A program made the position numbers and the translations under genes. A model generated the notes under the pieces. That model saw nothing but the letters and a program-made list of their open reading frames with translations. It was not told where the DNA came from and did no database searches. A stretch of 45,003 nucleotides of DNA. Origin: Paenibacillus alba. GTDB taxonomy: Bacteria > Bacillota > Bacilli > Paenibacillales > NBRC-103111. Position 1 is the first letter of the stretch. Every line of letters begins with the position of its first letter. Shown here piece by piece: positions 8,452 through 17,009 of the stretch. The stretch is from NCBI RefSeq assembly GCF_013204855.1, contig NZ_JABMKZ010000052.1, forward strand, positions 1 through 45,003, given 5' to 3'.

Positions 8452-9813
8452 TCAGTCATTAACGGGACGAAAGGTGAGATTACGTGTAAACGGGCTCGCT
8501 ATACGATACATCTCTTCTGTCACCATTTGAATCTGAGCTAAGATGTCGGCTTCATGCGGTTTACTTTCGAGGTAATGGGTATATTGCGTCTTTATCCAAC
8601 TTGGATCAGCCGTTTGCTTTGAAAGCAAATTCCGCACATATTGCTCAGCTACCGCAGGCTGGTGCAAATCAATCCCATTACCATACATCTCCTGTTCAAT
8701 AAACACGACGCTGCGAAGCTTGCTCTCCAAACCATACTTAATGCCGGACAGTTTATACAGTTCGGTGGCCTTCGCTTGAATAGAGGTGCCGTCTATCGCA
8801 GCGATATTGATTCCTTCCGATAGCTCCATAGACGAATAATTACCGACACTTTGTTCGTCGATCAAACATTCGTAATTTCCAGAGGAAAGTCCCGCAATCG
8901 TGATTTTCTCCAGATTGAAATCCTCGGTCAATGGGACCAGCTCATCCGCATTGCGGTAGGCCTCGTCAAGAAAGAGAGGGATCCGGTCGGACGTATACGA
9001 GAGTCGTATCGTACCGTCCGCATCTTTGCATACATGGTCGATGATGCAGTCGTATGCTTCTTTCGGCTGCGATCCATTCAACTGAATCTGGGGCAGGCGA
9101 TTCGCCGCACCTGTTTGTTTAAGTAGCAAGTAAGCCATGACCATGTGTCCTCTTGCGTCAGGGTGGACCCGATCCTGACCGATCAGGCTTGCGGTTTGAT
9201 CCCGCAGCCGAATGGAGGCATTAATTTCGTTCATCGGCTCCCACAAGTTAATTAATCCGGCATTGTAGGAGTCGGACAGCTTTGCTACAATTTGCACGCA
9301 CTGTCCTAGCGCATCGTTACAACCAGGGAAATTGGTGGCAGGCAAATCGGCATCCTGGTCGTAAGGTGTCGGTGTCACCAAGATTGGAACGATTTCCTTT
9401 TGCTTCAAGATGCCAAGGATTTCATTTAAGTTAATGCCGAATTCTTCTAATCTCCGTTTGCGGGACGAGAGGAGTTCCTCTGTCACTGGACCCTCAGGGT
9501 AAAAATGTCGTCCGATATCATTCATCCCAAGCATGATGCAGGCGGCATCTGGTTGCCGAATTAGAATATCCCGTTCCATCCGGGTCAGCACCATCGCTGC
9601 CGTATCACCTGCCGCCCCTCCGTTGACAAAAAAACGTTGGCGCTCCGGGTACCGGCTCACTGCATATTCCAATAGTGTACGAGCATACAGACCGGTTTGT
9701 GTGATACTGTCGCCAATAAAGCATAAAGATTTGTAAGGGAGCCAGTTGTCGACTTGCGATCCGTTCAATTCCGATTTGTATGGCGATTGTGGCAGTCTTT
9801 CCATATATGTCAT
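8452..9813 (-). CDS. SGNH/GDSL-family hydrolase (probable carbohydrate esterase), 453 aa
   Basis: The N-terminal 235 residues carry all SGNH blocks: FIGDSIT (nucleophile Ser36), NGGAAGDT (Gly), LGMND (Asn98) and DRVHPD (Asp214, His217). Such enzymes remove acetyl or other acyl groups from sugars. The remaining 220 residues are a separate, partly beta-rich C-terminal region of unknown role. No signal peptide, so it is cytoplasmic and should act on imported oligosaccharides (inference). Its ATG overlaps the TGA of the upstream GH9-like gene (ATGA at 9810-9813), so the two are translationally coupled. It is the last gene of the operon. Confidence 0.85.
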   Translation of the reverse strand: MTYMERLPQSPYKSELNGSQVDNWLPYKSLCFIGDSITQTGLYARTLLEYAVSRYPERQRFFVNGGAAGDTAAMVLTRMERDILIRQPDAACIMLGMNDIGRHFYPEGPVTEELLSSRKRRLEEFGINLNEILGILKQKEIVPILVTPTPYDQDADLPATNFPGCNDALGQCVQIVAKLSDSYNAGLINLWEPMNEINASIRLRDQTASLIGQDRVHPDARGHMVMAYLLLKQTGAANRLPQIQLNGSQPKEAYDCIIDHVCKDADGTIRLSYTSDRIPLFLDEAYRNADELVPLTEDFNLEKITIAGLSSGNYECLIDEQSVGNYSSMELSEGINIAAIDGTSIQAKATELYKLSGIKYGLESKLRSVVFIEQEMYGNGIDLHQPAVAEQYVRNLLSKQTADPSWIKTQYTHYLESKPHEADILAQIQMVTEEMYRIASPFTRNLTFRPVND

Positions 9814-12584
9814 GTCGACTCCTTTTCTCTAAAAGCTACTATCACAAGATCAGCTTTTCGCTTGAATAACCCGTAGCCGTATGAAAACTCCAACTTCCCG
9901 GCTGCTTCCGGCACCACGTAATCACCAGAAAAGTACAAGCTGTCCACGCTTTCCTCCGTTAGAACGAGACAGTCGCATTTGCCTGTAGTCACATCTACCA
10001 ATTGAATCGTCGCCGTCTCCACCTTCTCACTATCGATGTTGATTGGCGCTTTTAAGCGGATATGAATGACGTCTCCGATTTGAGCTTGTTGCTTGTCGAT
10101 TGTGATCTCAATATCATCCCCTGCACTATAAGCAATGGAGCTGTTCCAAGCGGTATTGAAGGCCACCCAGCCTTCGACATATCCTGGATCCGCTTTTGGA
10201 TTAAAGGGATAGGCCTGTTCCTTCGGTGAAGCGTCAATTCGTCCCGGAACGGCACCTAGTTTTCCATTTCCCGCTACCGCGTGCATGGAAAACCAACCTG
10301 AATGCGCCCCTTCGATATCCCTTATCGCATCGTAAAAGAACATTCTGCCATACGGATTCCTGCCAAACATATGGTCGATTCCTGAAATACCGATTTCCTT
10401 CAACCGCGCGGCCTTTTCAGGATCGTCAATGACCCTGGCAGCCGCAAACATTGCTGCTTGAATTCCCGCTTCATTTCCAGGCTCATTCATTAGGGCTGTT
10501 ATTTTGGCGTCATTTGCCTTAGCGTACGCAGCACCTGTCCAAATGTCCTGCTCATCTCCTGCAGCAACAGACGATGCCATTCGCATATCCCACATATTGG
10601 CGGAACGTGCGATCATTTTATCCGCCCATCGATTGATTTCCGATTTTAGTTTTTCCGGAGCCAGTTGAGGGAACAATTCCAGGAAATAAGCCAGACTTTC
10701 CATGATAACATGCTCACTCATACGCTGGCCTTTGGAATAATAAGGATTCGTTATATCGATATGGTTAAGTATAAACTCACAATTTTTATAGGCCGCTTCC
10801 ACATACTTTTCTTCTCCGCCCAGTCCATCCCGCTTGACTACCTCATACATCATCAGATTGGGGATGATCGAATGTCCTGGCGGAAACGAGCCCTTGATTC
10901 CGCTGAATACCGATTGAACTTCCAGGAGATTATAGGCTTCACCGGGAATATCGTACCATTTAAGCGAATTGGTTTGATCGGATGAGGTCCACTCCCCGAT
11001 CGTGAAATCCCTAAATCTTCGGTAATCGTCCTCCGATACATATGACTTGATGAAGGGGTACATATAGATGAAGAACGACAACTGCTCCTTAATAAGAGGG
11101 TGCAGATTATAGCCTTGATTCACTTTAAAGTCATAATATCGTTCCGCTCCGAATTTCATAAGCCAAATAAGATCTGGCTCTTGCTGCGTTTTCAAACTAT
11201 CGAACATCGTAAGTTCAAGATTACAAATCGTTCGTGGCAAAGCTTCATGCAAGGATGGGTTTGACATATAGAGCATAGCCATGGAGCCAAGCTCGAAGGA
11301 AAACTGATGGCTGTCGCGCCAGGCCATACTGGTAAGTCCAGGCAGCCAGGCATCGTTTCTGGCGTGGTTCATGAACGCGAGAGCAGGAGGAACAGAAACG
11401 CGCTGCATCCAGTTATTCCCCACAGTAAAGGTATAAGAGAGTACTCCATTTACTTCCAGATAATACTCAGTTTTTTTATCCGGATTTAATTTTGAAAAAT
11501 CGGCGATACAGCCTACGATCCTTCCTTCAAAAACCGTTTCGTGAGTCTGGGCGTTTTTAATAAAGAAAGGCGTTTCGTCTGGCGTATTGACTACTGTCGC
11601 TCTCTTCGCCCTGCCCACGTCGTATCCAGATTGATTGACAAGTACAGCAACCGTTTCCGTATCTGCTTCCCCCAGCATATTTACCGGGGCGTCCGGGGCG
11701 ACTTCGGTACGTACTAGCTTAATCGACGTGGCATATGTGTCGGTTTCCGACAATACGTGCATGGATACCTCAATTGCCGTATCACCCGTCGCACGAACCG
11801 TGAACAGTTTCGTCCAGCCTCCTATGTCATGCTTTTCCTGATTGACTTCTTTCATCCAAAGACCGTTCAATGTGCTAACCGTATATTTCACATTTGCCCC
11901 GCTGCAATTTCCGTAAGGCATCCACACGTAAACGACAAAATTGCTTTCTTCCTGGGCCGATAAAATTGGGGTCGTTGCAGACCATTTGCTCCAATCTCCC
12001 GGCTTGGAGGACACACGGGTACCGCGCCCTTCTTTATAATTTTCTAGAAGGGAAGCCTGCCAGCAGCCTGATTCGGTGTATGTCGAGGACTTGTCATCCA
12101 AAATCTCACCAGGATTATCGAAATACTGGCGCACCGTGACTCCGTCATGAGTCGATGACTCCATAGCCATAGTCCCTGTATTCATGACTGTTCCCTCATC
12201 AGTCATAAATTCCAGCATAATTGATGTACCGCGTACAAGACCTTGCCGAACAACAAATTTGATATACTCGCTGCCGTCGGCAAGAAACGCATAGGTTCCT
12301 ACTTCCACCCAACCCTCTTCGCCATTCGATGGATCAGATTTTGCCAAATCAATTACACCGCTATGACCGATTTCATAACATTGTTCTCCGCACAACTTGA
12401 TCCTATATACGGAAATTTTATAGATGCCCGCTTTCTCGATTGCTGGAATAAAAGTGAGAGCGTTTCCGGAGGACTCCGAGTAAATTGTATCTAATTCCCG
12501 ATTCCCTCTGATTGCGGATCGAAACCACTCACCTTGTATGAAACATGCCTCGTCCCAGCAGTCCATAATCATTGTATAGCCCAT
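9810..12584 (-). CDS. Cytoplasmic GH9-like glycoside hydrolase, 924 aa
   Basis: Order of parts: N-terminal beta-rich regions (about 1-300); an Ig-like domain starting VLVNQSGYDVGRAKRATVV (about 310-400) of the kind preceding GH9 catalytic domains; a helical (alpha/alpha)6-like catalytic region (about 400-820) ending with HMFGRNPYGRMFF, close to the GRNP signature of GH9 enzymes; and a C-terminal beta-rich segment. No signal peptide is present, unlike the fucosidases of the same locus, so it probably cleaves imported oligosaccharides. Start ATG has GGAGG ten bases upstream. It lies 121 bp after one SGNH gene and overlaps the next by ATGA. The typical GH9 N-terminal GGWYDAGD signature is not visible, so substrate and exact family are uncertain. 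Confidence 0.65.
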   Translation of the reverse strand: MGYTMIMDCWDEACFIQGEWFRSAIRGNRELDTIYSESSGNALTFIPAIEKAGIYKISVYRIKLCGEQCYEIGHSGVIDLAKSDPSNGEEGWVEVGTYAFLADGSEYIKFVVRQGLVRGTSIMLEFMTDEGTVMNTGTMAMESSTHDGVTVRQYFDNPGEILDDKSSTYTESGCWQASLLENYKEGRGTRVSSKPGDWSKWSATTPILSAQEESNFVVYVWMPYGNCSGANVKYTVSTLNGLWMKEVNQEKHDIGGWTKLFTVRATGDTAIEVSMHVLSETDTYATSIKLVRTEVAPDAPVNMLGEADTETVAVLVNQSGYDVGRAKRATVVNTPDETPFFIKNAQTHETVFEGRIVGCIADFSKLNPDKKTEYYLEVNGVLSYTFTVGNNWMQRVSVPPALAFMNHARNDAWLPGLTSMAWRDSHQFSFELGSMAMLYMSNPSLHEALPRTICNLELTMFDSLKTQQEPDLIWLMKFGAERYYDFKVNQGYNLHPLIKEQLSFFIYMYPFIKSYVSEDDYRRFRDFTIGEWTSSDQTNSLKWYDIPGEAYNLLEVQSVFSGIKGSFPPGHSIIPNLMMYEVVKRDGLGGEEKYVEAAYKNCEFILNHIDITNPYYSKGQRMSEHVIMESLAYFLELFPQLAPEKLKSEINRWADKMIARSANMWDMRMASSVAAGDEQDIWTGAAYAKANDAKITALMNEPGNEAGIQAAMFAAARVIDDPEKAARLKEIGISGIDHMFGRNPYGRMFFYDAIRDIEGAHSGWFSMHAVAGNGKLGAVPGRIDASPKEQAYPFNPKADPGYVEGWVAFNTAWNSSIAYSAGDDIEITIDKQQAQIGDVIHIRLKAPINIDSEKVETATIQLVDVTTGKCDCLVLTEESVDSLYFSGDYVVPEAAGKLEFSYGYGLFKRKADLVIVAFREKEST

Positions 12585-12705
12585 CGTTTTGATTCCTCCA
12601 GTGTCAACATTTTAGAAATACCATTAATCTTCCTTCTTGGATCTTTTTTCATTTTCACCCCGATATATGTGAACGCAGCTTCTCGTCCCTTAATAGCCCA
12701 GATCA

Positions 12706-13320
12706 TTAAGCTTGCACAGCGTCTAGCCAAGCCTCTGCAATCAGTGCGTGACCGGCTGGAGACGGATGCACGCCGTCGGGTGCCCAATAGCGCGGTGGAG
12801 CCAGTGTGCTCGCTTGTGCGAACAAGCCGTCCAGCGGTACGTACAGCGTGTTAAATTCCCGTGCAAGTTCTCTTACCGCATTGATTTTCGGATCCAGGTC
12901 CTCTCTCCACGGTTTTCGGTCCTCTGGTACAGGGAGTACAAACGGTTCAACCAGAATCAGTTTGGCATTCAGTGTTTCTTTCGTTTGTACGATGAGGTCC
13001 CTATACCCTTCGGCATAAGCTTCCACAGAGGTCGGCTCATTGCGGCACGAGTCGTTGATTCCGACATAAATCGAAACCCACGTCGGCTTCAAACCCAGGC
13101 AATCCTGCTGCCAGCGCTCCTGCAAATGCTTCACCCGATGCCCGCTGATTCCCCGGTTAATGAACTTGACCTGCTTCTTCGGATATTTGCTAGAAAATAC
13201 TGCCGCAGCCATCAAGGCGTAGCCTCTCCCTAAGTCATTATCATTCTCTCTATTACGTTCGCAATCCGTAATACTGTCTCCCTGGAAAAGAACTACAGCC
13301 TGATCTTCAATTCTAGTCAC
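12706..13320 (-). CDS. SGNH/GDSL-family hydrolase (probable carbohydrate esterase), 204 aa
   Basis: Compact SGNH enzyme of usual length. Catalytic blocks: LFQGDSITDC (Ser16), NRGISGH (Gly), YVGIND (Asn89) and APDGVHPS (Asp182, His185). Related enzymes deacetylate plant or bacterial oligosaccharides. No signal peptide, so cytoplasmic. The start is GTG at 13320 with AGGAG ten bases upstream. It is the first intact gene of the SGNH, GH9-like, SGNH run; a fucosidase-regulon-type promoter with a truncated permease lies upstream (13431-13860) and may supply its transcription. Confidence 0.87.
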   Translation of the reverse strand: MTRIEDQAVVLFQGDSITDCERNRENDNDLGRGYALMAAAVFSSKYPKKQVKFINRGISGHRVKHLQERWQQDCLGLKPTWVSIYVGINDSCRNEPTSVEAYAEGYRDLIVQTKETLNAKLILVEPFVLPVPEDRKPWREDLDPKINAVRELAREFNTLYVPLDGLFAQASTLAPPRYWAPDGVHPSPAGHALIAEAWLDAVQA

Positions 13321-13430
13321 AGAAATTCAACTCCTGTTACATAATGAATATATAAACGCTTTTCATTTTAAAATACTGAAAATCCGGATTTATTACCATG
13401 CAGAAAATGAACGTAAATGTATACATATTT

Positions 13431-13754
13431 TCACCACAAGAAGTAATAAGAGACCGATGAGTCGACTTCGGTAAGATCATCTCTTGGCTTCTGCCCGTCA
13501 TCACCAGCGTCATTAGCGTGGCACACTTGAAGCACCGCATTAATTAACACTGTCTCATCATGAATCAGCCTCTTCACATTGTTTAACCCGATAAAGACCA
13601 AACCTTTCACCCCCTCCAAATAATCCCAATTCGTAAAAATTAAGACTAAGCTGAAGAGTAAAGAAAACAAAATAAAAATACTAAAGCCAAGCAAATTCGG
13701 GAGGATAAATAAATAACCAGCCAAATTCTCTCTCGTTTTCTTTTTCAGTCTCAT
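13431..13754 (-). pseudogene. Truncated copy of the upstream ABC permease gene
   Basis: From its ATG (13754) the frame gives MRLKKKTRENLAGYLFILPN and onwards, nearly identical to the intact permease starting at 20774, through RLIHDETV. It then jumps to INAVL, a segment found about 70 residues later in the intact protein (GPINAVLRAIG), so an internal deletion of roughly 200 bp joined the two. After that the frame runs into unrelated sequence and ends at 13431. About 70 of 297 residues remain. The 5' flank including the promoter is also duplicated (13771-13860 matches 20801-20890). Not functional as a permease. Confidence 0.88.
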
Positions 13755-13770
13755 AGACTCTACCTCTATG

Positions 13771-13860
13771 TGCCCAGTATAATGGAATAATTGGCTGGCA
13801 TGAATGGGATAAATCATGCAGAAACAGTGAAATCCTTTGATCTTTACAGCGTAATTACGA
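13771..13860 (-). promoter_or_regulatory. Fucosidase-locus promoter, copy A
   Basis: Near-duplicate of the promoter at 20801-20890. On the minus strand: conserved box AAGATCAAAGGATTTCACTG (start 13844) continuing to 13822, then TTATCCCATTC, then TATACT (-10, 13776-13781). The CCATTC element starts 20 bp before the -10. It precedes only a truncated permease, so it may now serve the SGNH operon starting at 13320. Confidence 0.65.
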
Positions 13861-13931
13861 TGCGGTAGATTGACTTGCATCCAATCTTTCAGTATTGATT
13901 CTGCATACTTTTTGCTCCCTCTAGTCGATAC

Positions 13932-13962
13932 AAAAAAGGGACTCTTATATTAAAAGTCCCCT
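13932..13962 (-). terminator. Intrinsic terminator of the sugar-binding protein gene
   Basis: Minus strand: GGGGACTTTT, six-base loop, AGAGTCCC, then TTTTTTG. It lies 25-55 bp past the stop of the substrate-binding protein gene. Confidence 0.85.
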
Positions 13963-13986
13963 CTCTGTTTTGCCAACTTTTGATGA

Positions 13987-15324
13987 TTATTTAGCTGCTT
14001 TAATTGCTTGATCAGATCTTAATTTCAAAGCTTCCACTGCTTTATCAATGGATTGACTGCCCATGAAATACTTCTCGGACTCTTCTGTTACTATTTTTCT
14101 GATTTCAGCTGAAGCGGTCGTAATTGTCGTGAGTTTAAACGTGTAATTTCCTTGCAGTACCTTCATAAATGAGTCTTTATCGAAATATTGTCCTTTATCC
14201 CCAAACAACAGGTCGGCAATCTTATTCATATCCGCTTTCTTATTAGAAGGAATACGCCCTCCTGGAATCATGTCGGTATTACCTTCATTCAAATACCAGG
14301 CCAAGAATTTCATGGATGCTTCCTTGTTCTGGCTCTTCGCGTTTATCGAAATATTATCGCCCAATCCACCGCGGTTCACGTTCTTACCTTTTTCCCATTG
14401 CGGAGTAGGAGCGAAAGCAATCTGGAAATTACGGTTCGGATACGCTTTATCATCTTTAATATAACGAATTAAGTATGTTCCCGTATAAACCATGGCCGCC
14501 TTACCTGTTAACAGTTGGTCTTGTCCATTAACTTTATTAGCTACACCCTCTGCATATGGTATGAGTGCCTTGGCATCCAGTAACTGCTTCTGGATTTCTA
14601 GCCCTTTCCTCATTGCTGGGTTATTGAGATTGGATGTGCCATCAGGTGCGTAATAAGCGTTGACAGGTTGCGCAGAAGTGATAACGTCGAGAGCAATCGG
14701 CTCCCAATTTGGTTCTAGGAAACCACCGAATTGCCCCTGCTTCGTCAGCTTCTTCGCAAGAGCGACATACTCGTCCCAGGTCCAATCGAACGGAACTTTT
14801 TCACCGACAGCATCCAAAGAGGATTTATTAATCATCATGCCGTTCACCGATTTGGTACCAGGCAAGTAATAAATTTTACCGTCTTTTTTCATGATATTGT
14901 CGTTCCCAATTACACCATCCACATCGAATCCAACTTTGGGAATTAAGTCATTTAAAGGTTCGATCATTCCCGCATTAATTCTTTTATCCATAAGGGCATC
15001 GTTATAGTTGACGAAAAAATCAGGTGCATCTGTATTCGAGAGAAGCGCGGTATCCAATTTCGTATTCCCAGGATCGTCGTTAGTGTATCGCACATATTCC
15101 ACTTGAATATCTTTATGCGCCGCATTCCATTTATCGACAACTGCTTGCGGGCCGCTCTCAATCGGAACACCGCCCCAAAATTTCAGCTTCACTTGTTGCG
15201 CTGCAGGCGAGCTACTTGCCGATGGCGCCGGAGTGCTCGTTGAATCTTCAGTCTTACCGCAAGCACTTACCAACATTGAAACGGTTACAACACAAGCAGC
15301 ACCCATCATCATTACTTTTTTCAT
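13987..15324 (-). CDS. CUT1 ABC transporter sugar-binding lipoprotein
   Basis: 445 aa from the ATG at 15324, chosen over an in-frame ATG at 15357 because GGGGGG precedes it and it opens a lipoprotein signal (MKKVMMMGAACVVTVSMLV, then SACGK; lipid attachment at Cys). A Ser/Pro/Ala linker follows, then the type-1 extracellular solute-binding fold (VKLKFWGGVP, WNAAHKDIQVEYV, DFFVNYND, GKIYYLPGT). It would capture oligosaccharide outside the membrane and hand it to the permeases encoded at 19029-20774. No ATPase is encoded nearby; CUT1 systems often share an MsmX-type ATPase. It has its own promoter (15363-15410) and terminator, and follows the regulator pair, as is common for YesMN-linked transporters. 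Confidence 0.92.
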   Translation of the reverse strand: MKKVMMMGAACVVTVSMLVSACGKTEDSTSTPAPSASSSPAAQQVKLKFWGGVPIESGPQAVVDKWNAAHKDIQVEYVRYTNDDPGNTKLDTALLSNTDAPDFFVNYNDALMDKRINAGMIEPLNDLIPKVGFDVDGVIGNDNIMKKDGKIYYLPGTKSVNGMMINKSSLDAVGEKVPFDWTWDEYVALAKKLTKQGQFGGFLEPNWEPIALDVITSAQPVNAYYAPDGTSNLNNPAMRKGLEIQKQLLDAKALIPYAEGVANKVNGQDQLLTGKAAMVYTGTYLIRYIKDDKAYPNRNFQIAFAPTPQWEKGKNVNRGGLGDNISINAKSQNKEASMKFLAWYLNEGNTDMIPGGRIPSNKKADMNKIADLLFGDKGQYFDKDSFMKVLQGNYTFKLTTITTASAEIRKIVTEESEKYFMGSQSIDKAVEALKLRSDQAIKAAK

Positions 15325-15362
15325 TGTTATGCCCCCCACAAAATTATTTGTATACATTCCAA

Positions 15363-15426
15363 ATTATACAGGCAGTTCGGGAATAGCCGAATGGCATAAT
15401 CTTATATGTTACCGTGTTTTTCTTTG
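15363..15426 (-). promoter_or_regulatory. Promoter/operator of the sugar-binding protein gene
   Basis: Minus strand: TATAAT at 15363-15368. The element TTATGCCATTC (15389-15399) starts 20 bp upstream of it, and the longer block AACATATAAGATTATGCCAT (15391-15410) plus AGAAAAACAC (15414-15423) recurs before the esterase gene (34837-34870). Part of the block overlaps the last codons of the response-regulator gene. The sequence downstream of the -10 is also shared with the esterase leader. Confidence 0.7.
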
Positions 15427-17009
15427 GAGTTTAGGGCTGACTTCCGATATTCTAACGGAAAGACACCTTCTATTTTTTTGAAATATTTGCTGAAATGATT
15501 CGTATCACCATAACCGATCATCTCCGAGATTTCATAAATTTTATAAGATGGATCTTTTAACAGCTCGCGGGCTTTTTTCATTCTAACTTTCGTCAAATAT
15601 TCGATGATTTTCTCTCCGGTTTCCTTTTTGAACAACACGCTTAAATAGCTCTCCGCAAAGCCTACACGTTTCGCAATATCCGCAACCTTCAAAGAAGTTT
15701 GGTATTCCTTCTGAATCATATCCATAACCTCGATAATCTCCGAGCGATACCTGATCTTCGTAGATTGGCGTATGTAATCAATGGTCAGAACCGTCCACCC
15801 CTGCAACCACTCTATAATTTCATGTAAGGTTTCCGCATTCCGGATGACATCAAACGGATATTGCCCATTATAGGAAGGAACAGAATAGATATCCTTTCCT
15901 ATAGCCGCCAATTTTTTTTCAAAAAGGAACAACAATTGCAGCCACTTCTCTCGAATTACCTCCGGAGAGACGTCGGTTTGTTTCTGTTTTTCGCACCATA
16001 GCAGAATGGCTGCATGCAAGCGATCAGAGTTGCCCCCGTCGATCAGCTCATTCCAATATTCTTCCTGAAAGCTCTCCACGCTGCTATCTGTGTCGCTTCT
16101 TTCGAAGTCGTACATATAATGGACTTCCTTATCATAAAACCGGGCACTCAGTGCGTTCTCTGCTTTAACGAAAGCAGCGTGAAGATCGTACAGTTTAATA
16201 TCATCCTTGACAATTCCGAAACTCAAGGATACTCGGGCAAACGTTGCAGCCGCAGAACGCATGTCGACTAACATGTCTTCGGATAACCTCTCCATCAAGA
16301 TAGCAAATCTTCCATTCTTGACTTCGATTAATTCTCCGCCCCCATATTTTTTAAGAATTTCACTTAAAATATTAGCGATGGTAAACCCGAACAACTGTTC
16401 ACTCTTAAACCTGCTTTCTTCTGCGATATGCTGATAATTATCGATAGAAACACAGATAACCCTGTACATTTGCTCTTTGTTAAGAAATTGAAATTCGCGC
16501 AACACATTGTCAGTCTCGAGACTTGTCCCTTGCTTAAGCAGTAAATTTCTTAGCAGCTTTTCTTTGGTCCCTTTCTCTAACTGTGCCATTTTAAAAGCCA
16601 GTTGGCGTTCCTCCGCATGCTTAATACGCTCTTCTTCCATGTCATTACGTATATCCTTACACTTGTCCAATAATTCCGTAGGCACCCATGCCAGTTTCAG
16701 AATATAATCGTTCGCGCCCATCCGGAGAGCTCGCTGAACATATTCGAAATCATTGTGATTGGACAAGACGATGATTCTTGTCTCAGGCCATTTGACCCTA
16801 ATCGTACTCATCAATGCAATGCCGTCCATTTCAGGCATGCGGATATCGGTTAGCACAATATCACACGGACACGACTCCAGCATGGCAAGGGCTTGTTTCC
16901 CGTCTTCCGCTTCCCCGACCAATTCAAACCCGTTTTCATGCCATGGAATCAACGTTTTGAGCGATAGCCGCACTAATATTTCATCATCTACGATTAACAC
17001 GCGCGTCAT
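15402..17009 (-). CDS. YesN-type response regulator, AraC-family
   Basis: 535 aa. I take the ATG at 17009 (ATGA overlap with the kinase stop, AAAGGTGG seven bases upstream); a TTG two codons earlier is less likely. Receiver domain about 1-120: VLIVDDE, phosphoacceptor Asp55 in VLTDIRMPEMDG, and conserved Lys in YILKLAW. A long central region follows (about 130-420). The C-terminal AraC DNA-binding domain (about 430-530) has two helix-turn-helix motifs, ADIAKRVGFAESYLSVLFKK and ISEMIGYGDTNHFSKYFKK. It is translated with the kinase and should activate the transporter and fucosidase promoters of this locus (inference from the shared promoter elements). Confidence 0.93.
   Translation of the reverse strand: MTRVLIVDDEILVRLSLKTLIPWHENGFELVGEAEDGKQALAMLESCPCDIVLTDIRMPEMDGIALMSTIRVKWPETRIIVLSNHNDFEYVQRALRMGANDYILKLAWVPTELLDKCKDIRNDMEEERIKHAEERQLAFKMAQLEKGTKEKLLRNLLLKQGTSLETDNVLREFQFLNKEQMYRVICVSIDNYQHIAEESRFKSEQLFGFTIANILSEILKKYGGGELIEVKNGRFAILMERLSEDMLVDMRSAAATFARVSLSFGIVKDDIKLYDLHAAFVKAENALSARFYDKEVHYMYDFERSDTDSSVESFQEEYWNELIDGGNSDRLHAAILLWCEKQKQTDVSPEVIREKWLQLLFLFEKKLAAIGKDIYSVPSYNGQYPFDVIRNAETLHEIIEWLQGWTVLTIDYIRQSTKIRYRSEIIEVMDMIQKEYQTSLKVADIAKRVGFAESYLSVLFKKETGEKIIEYLTKVRMKKARELLKDPSYKIYEISEMIGYGDTNHFSKYFKKIEGVFPLEYRKSALNSKEKHGNI

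Noticed and set aside
12748..13233. 161-codon plus-strand frame opposite the SGNH gene
   Set aside because: It lies fully inside a convincing minus-strand gene with all catalytic blocks; no ribosome binding site.
13337..13540. 67-codon minus-strand frame behind the truncated permease
   Set aside because: It overlaps the pseudogene tail in another phase; no family and no start signal.
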